DNA of 64,000 nucleotides. It comes from Streptomyces decoyicus. Its GTDB lineage: Bacteria; Actinomycetota; Actinomycetes; Streptomycetales; Streptomycetaceae. The translations under genes were made by a program, and so were the position numbers. Positions 61,676 to 64,000 of this stretch are shown one piece after another. The stretch spans positions 8,060,001 through 8,124,000 of the forward strand of contig NZ_CP082301.1 in assembly GCF_019880305.1 (NCBI RefSeq). The letters run 5' to 3'. Position 1 is the first letter of the stretch; each line of letters opens with the position of its first letter. The notes under the pieces were generated by a model. That model searched no databases. It had not been told where the DNA came from and worked only from the letters and a program-made list of their open reading frames with translations.

Positions 61676-62326
61676 ATGATTCCGGAACTCGTCAGGACCT
61701 GGGCGTCGGGCTGGGCCCTGTCACGCAACACGCCTCGGCCGGTCGAGCAGCCCTGGGGGCTCTACATCGAGGTGGATTCGCCCGGTCAAGTGGGGCGCCA
61801 TGTACTGTCCGACGCCGATGAGTCCTCGGTCCGTGACGCCGCAGCCTCGGTGACCGTGCCGCACACCTGGCTCAAGGTGCCCATGGCGCCCGATGAGGCC
61901 GAACAGTGGCTTCCGCCGGGCTGGGTGGCGGACAAGGAGGAGTCAGGACATCTGATGGCTGCGGACCTGCGCGCCGAGACCGCCCCGGTGGCGCCCGAGG
62001 GGTACACCGCAACCGGGGAGAGCCGCGACGGCGTCGTCTACGTCCGGGTGTACGACGCCTCGGGCGAATGCGCCGCCAAGGGGCAGATGGCCGTCCTCGG
62101 GCGGGCCGTTGTCGTCGACCGCGTCACGACCGAGGAGGCCCACCGCCGTCGAGGTCTGGGCAACTTCGTGATGCGCATCCTCATGGGCCATGCCGTGGAC
62201 GGGGGCGCGGACCTCGGGGTTCTGGGCGCGACCGACGACGGGCGCGCGCTGTACGAGACGCTGGGCTGGAAGGTGCATGCACCGCTGGCGGCATGCATCT
62301 ACCGGCCCTGGCGATACGGTCGTTGA
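61676..62326 (+). CDS. GNAT family N-acetyltransferase
   Basis: 216 residues from the ATG at 61676, which has AGGGGG 5 nt upstream; an in-frame GTG at 61652 lacks one. The N-terminal 110 residues are a linker/GNAT-like half (WGLYIEVDSPGQVGRHVL). The C-terminal GNAT core has VVVDRVTTEEAHRRRGLGNFVMRIL and LGVLGATDDGRALYETLGW. The substrate is unknown. Confidence 0.87.
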   Translation: MIPELVRTWASGWALSRNTPRPVEQPWGLYIEVDSPGQVGRHVLSDADESSVRDAAASVTVPHTWLKVPMAPDEAEQWLPPGWVADKEESGHLMAADLRAETAPVAPEGYTATGESRDGVVYVRVYDASGECAAKGQMAVLGRAVVVDRVTTEEAHRRRGLGNFVMRILMGHAVDGGADLGVLGATDDGRALYETLGWKVHAPLAACIYRPWRYGR

Positions 62327-62353
62327 ACAGCTGCCGTGCAGGGCGGCGCATGC

Positions 62354-63103
62354 CTACCCCGTGACCCCTGCGCTACCCCTGCCCATGCGTTCGGCAGTGC
62401 TGCCGTAGGCGAACCAGGGCAGGAAGAACTGGGTGGTCGGGCCGACTGTGAGTGCGTACAGCACGGTGCCGACGCCCACGCTCCCGTCGAGCAGCCAGCC
62501 CACGGCGAGCACGGTGATCTCGATCAGGGTGCGGATGAGCCGGAGGGAACGCCCGGTGGCGGCGGACGCGCCGGTCATCAACCCGTCCCGGGGGCCGGGC
62601 CCGAAGCGCGCGCCGACGTAGACGGCGATGGACAGTCCATTGAGCAGGACACCGCCGACGAGCAGGCCGACCCGGGCGGGGAGCCCGAGGTGCTCGGGGA
62701 CGAGCAGGAGACCGAGGTCGGATGCGGAGGCCACGACGACGATGTTGGCGACGGTGCCGAACTTCGGCCTCTGCTTGAGGGGGGCCCACAACAGCAGCAC
62801 GAGAACGCCGACCACCGCGGTGAGCGTTCCGAAGCTCAGGGAGGTGTGGTGTGCCAGGCCCTCGTTCAGGACGCTCCAGGGGCTGAGGCCCAGTGAGGAC
62901 CGGACCATGACCGAGAGGCTGAATCCGTACAGCGCGAGCCCGGCGAACAGCTGCGGGAAGCGTCGCAGCGGACGCTCACCGAGGCGGACATAGGTGAGCG
63001 GGGGCAAGGACGGGCTCGCGCGGGGCAGGGGCGGCGCCGCGACGTGTCCCCCGTGACGGCGTGGGACTTCCCGCGCTTCCTGGTCCCTGAACTTCTGCTC
63101 CAT
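62354..63103 (-). CDS. yczE: YczE/YitT-type membrane protein
   Basis: 249 residues. A hydrophilic N-terminus of about 45 residues precedes five or six hydrophobic helices: RRFPQLFAGLALYGFSLSVM, GTLTAVVGVLVLLLWAPLKQ, VGLLVGGVLLNGLSIAVYVG and the conserved GARFGPGPRDGLMTGASAATG. YczE proteins are membrane proteins of uncertain function. It is divergent from a MocR regulator with 100 bp between starts; in Bacillus-group bacteria the same pairing is yczE/yczR. The ATG at 63103 has GGTGGAGG upstream. Confidence 0.88.
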   Translation of the reverse strand: MEQKFRDQEAREVPRRHGGHVAAPPLPRASPSLPPLTYVRLGERPLRRFPQLFAGLALYGFSLSVMVRSSLGLSPWSVLNEGLAHHTSLSFGTLTAVVGVLVLLLWAPLKQRPKFGTVANIVVVASASDLGLLLVPEHLGLPARVGLLVGGVLLNGLSIAVYVGARFGPGPRDGLMTGASAATGRSLRLIRTLIEITVLAVGWLLDGSVGVGTVLYALTVGPTTQFFLPWFAYGSTAERMGRGSAGVTG

Positions 63104-63203
63104 GCCGACCGCCTCCACCGTGTGCGCCTGCGCCGTAAGGCCATTGGGGGCGACTCTGTACAGTGATCGGACCAGGAAACATGGCCAATCCCGGGGGAGT
63201 GGT

Positions 63204-64000
63204 ATGGCCGAGGCGCATCCCTTCCCGCGCGTGGACAGGACGGACCGCACCGACCGGACCCTGGGCAGCCGCCGGCTCGCCGCCCTGCTGCCCGACCCGG
63301 CGGAGACACGGCCCGCCTACCGGCACCTGGCCCAGGCGATCAGCACGCTGATCCTGGACGGTCGCATCGCGTTGCACGTCAGACTCCCCGCCGAACGGGA
63401 ACTGGCCACCGCCCTCAACACCAGCAGGACCACCATCACCGCCGTGTACGACCTGCTGCGCGAGAGCGGTTACGCGTACAGCCGCCAGGGCTCCGGCACC
63501 TGGACGGACCTGCCGGAGGGCCGCAGACCCCGCGGCATCACCCGGCTCCTCGGAACCCAGGAGACCGCCATCGACCTGGCCAGGGCGGCCCCCGGACTGC
63601 CGGGGCAGACGCTCGTCGACGCGCTCGCCCAGGTCACCCCTCAGCTGGCCGAGCACGCGCACACTCCCGGCTACCACCCCTACGGCCTTCCGGAACTGCG
63701 CGCCGCCGTCGCCGAGCGGTTCACCCGGCGGGGCCTGGCCACCGTGCCCGAACAGATCCTGGTGACCTCCGGCGCTCAGCATGCACTCACACTGGTCATG
63801 GGGCTGCTGTGCCGCCCAGGCGACCGGGTCATGGTCGAGAACCCGTCCTATCCGAATGCTTTGGACGCCATGCGCCGCGCCCGGGTGCGCACCGTGTCGG
63901 TCCCTGTGACCGACACCGGCTGGGATGTCGAGATCGTCGAGTCGACCTTGCGTCAGGCGGTTCCCCAACTGGCCTATCTCATCCCCGACTTCCAGAACCC
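63204..64000 (+). CDS. MocR-family (GntR-aminotransferase) regulator, truncated by window end
   Basis: 265 residues are visible. The N-terminal GntR winged HTH includes AYRHLAQAISTLILDGRIAL and ATALNTSRTTITAVYDLLRE. A fold-type-I aminotransferase domain follows (YHPYGLPELRAAVAERFTRR, TSGAQHALTLVMGLLC, VENPSYPNALDAMR); the PLP Lys lies beyond the window. MocR regulators use PLP as effector. GGGGGAG 5 nt before the ATG at 63204. The divergent yczE gene is the probable target (YczR-type pairing). Confidence 0.92.
   Translation, partial: MAEAHPFPRVDRTDRTDRTLGSRRLAALLPDPAETRPAYRHLAQAISTLILDGRIALHVRLPAERELATALNTSRTTITAVYDLLRESGYAYSRQGSGTWTDLPEGRRPRGITRLLGTQETAIDLARAAPGLPGQTLVDALAQVTPQLAEHAHTPGYHPYGLPELRAAVAERFTRRGLATVPEQILVTSGAQHALTLVMGLLCRPGDRVMVENPSYPNALDAMRRARVRTVSVPVTDTGWDVEIVESTLRQAVPQLAYLIPDFQN

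Noticed and set aside
63204..64000. Missing aminotransferase of the lysine pathway
   Set aside because: It has an N-terminal GntR HTH and lies 22 kb from the block next to yczE, so a MocR regulator is the better reading.
1..64000. tRNA, rRNA, riboswitch or intact insertion sequence
   Set aside because: No cloverleaf, rRNA segment, known riboswitch core or complete transposase with terminal repeats was recognised.

Overview
The window is high-GC actinomycete DNA and reads as Streptomyces. Third codon positions are almost all G or C. Ribosome binding sites are GGAGG-like and GTG or TTG starts are common. The gene content is also typical: a WhiB-like protein, an NsrR with the streptomycete cysteine spacing, a streptogrisin-type protease, SpoIIE-type PP2C phosphatases with a SigB/F-type sigma factor, and many Tat- or Sec-exported proteins. 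There are no rRNA, tRNA or core housekeeping operons. At least nine degraded genes are present, which fits an accessory stretch such as a chromosome arm.

Layout. 0-5.6 kb: the 3' part of a molybdenum hydroxylase gene, an OmpR-type two-component pair with two small exported proteins behind it, and an FMN reductase. 5.7-13.1 kb: a WhiB-like regulator, an ornithine cyclodeaminase homologue, a DUF6506 protein, a chloramphenicol-phosphotransferase-like kinase, a lipoprotein, a divergent LysR/PhzF pair, an acetyltransferase and a DUF3291 protein, with kinase-like and HAD remnants between them. 13.1-17 kb: a decayed DUF6262 gene, then flavohaemoglobin (hmp) and nsrR with two matching NsrR-type operators and a 91-bp tandem duplication; nsrR abuts a truncated ADP-ribosylglycohydrolase gene. 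17-28.6 kb: mostly exported enzymes (PBP4-type carboxypeptidase, tripeptidyl-aminopeptidase-like hydrolase, Tat metallophosphoesterase, GH5 glycosidase, PASTA-like protein), a RapZ-C/HIT fusion and a frameshifted barstar-family gene.

28.6-40.9 kb is the most coherent block and the main find. It holds a Glu/Leu/Val-type dehydrogenase, a YdiJ-like D-2-hydroxyglutarate dehydrogenase, two LysR regulators, a cationic-amino-acid-type permease, a DAO-family FAD oxidase, a DUF1338 protein (HglS, 2-oxoadipate dioxygenase/decarboxylase) and an ALDH7-type aminoadipate semialdehyde dehydrogenase. Together these could carry out the late lysine/pipecolate route: cyclic amine to aminoadipate semialdehyde, to 2-aminoadipate, to 2-oxoadipate, to D-2-hydroxyglutarate, to 2-oxoglutarate.

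41-55 kb: a secreted M28 peptidase, a DUF1206 membrane protein, two SpoIIE-type phosphatases, a virginiamycin B lyase homologue with all four catalytic residues, a SigB/F-like sigma factor, a PPOX protein, an IclR regulator, an AlkB-type dioxygenase and an ankyrin protein. Between them lie a broken glycosidase gene and two broken TetR genes. 55-59 kb: an acyltransferase, methyltransferase and glycosyltransferase on one strand, possibly tailoring one small molecule or glycolipid. 59-64 kb: a streptogrisin-like protease, remnants of Ig-like and IPT domain genes, an acetyltransferase, and a divergent YczE/MocR pair cut by the right edge.

Short tandem repeats recur. 18-bp units expand in frame inside both the PhzF and Hmp coding regions, with further 4-, 9-, 18-, 24- and 91-bp arrays elsewhere.
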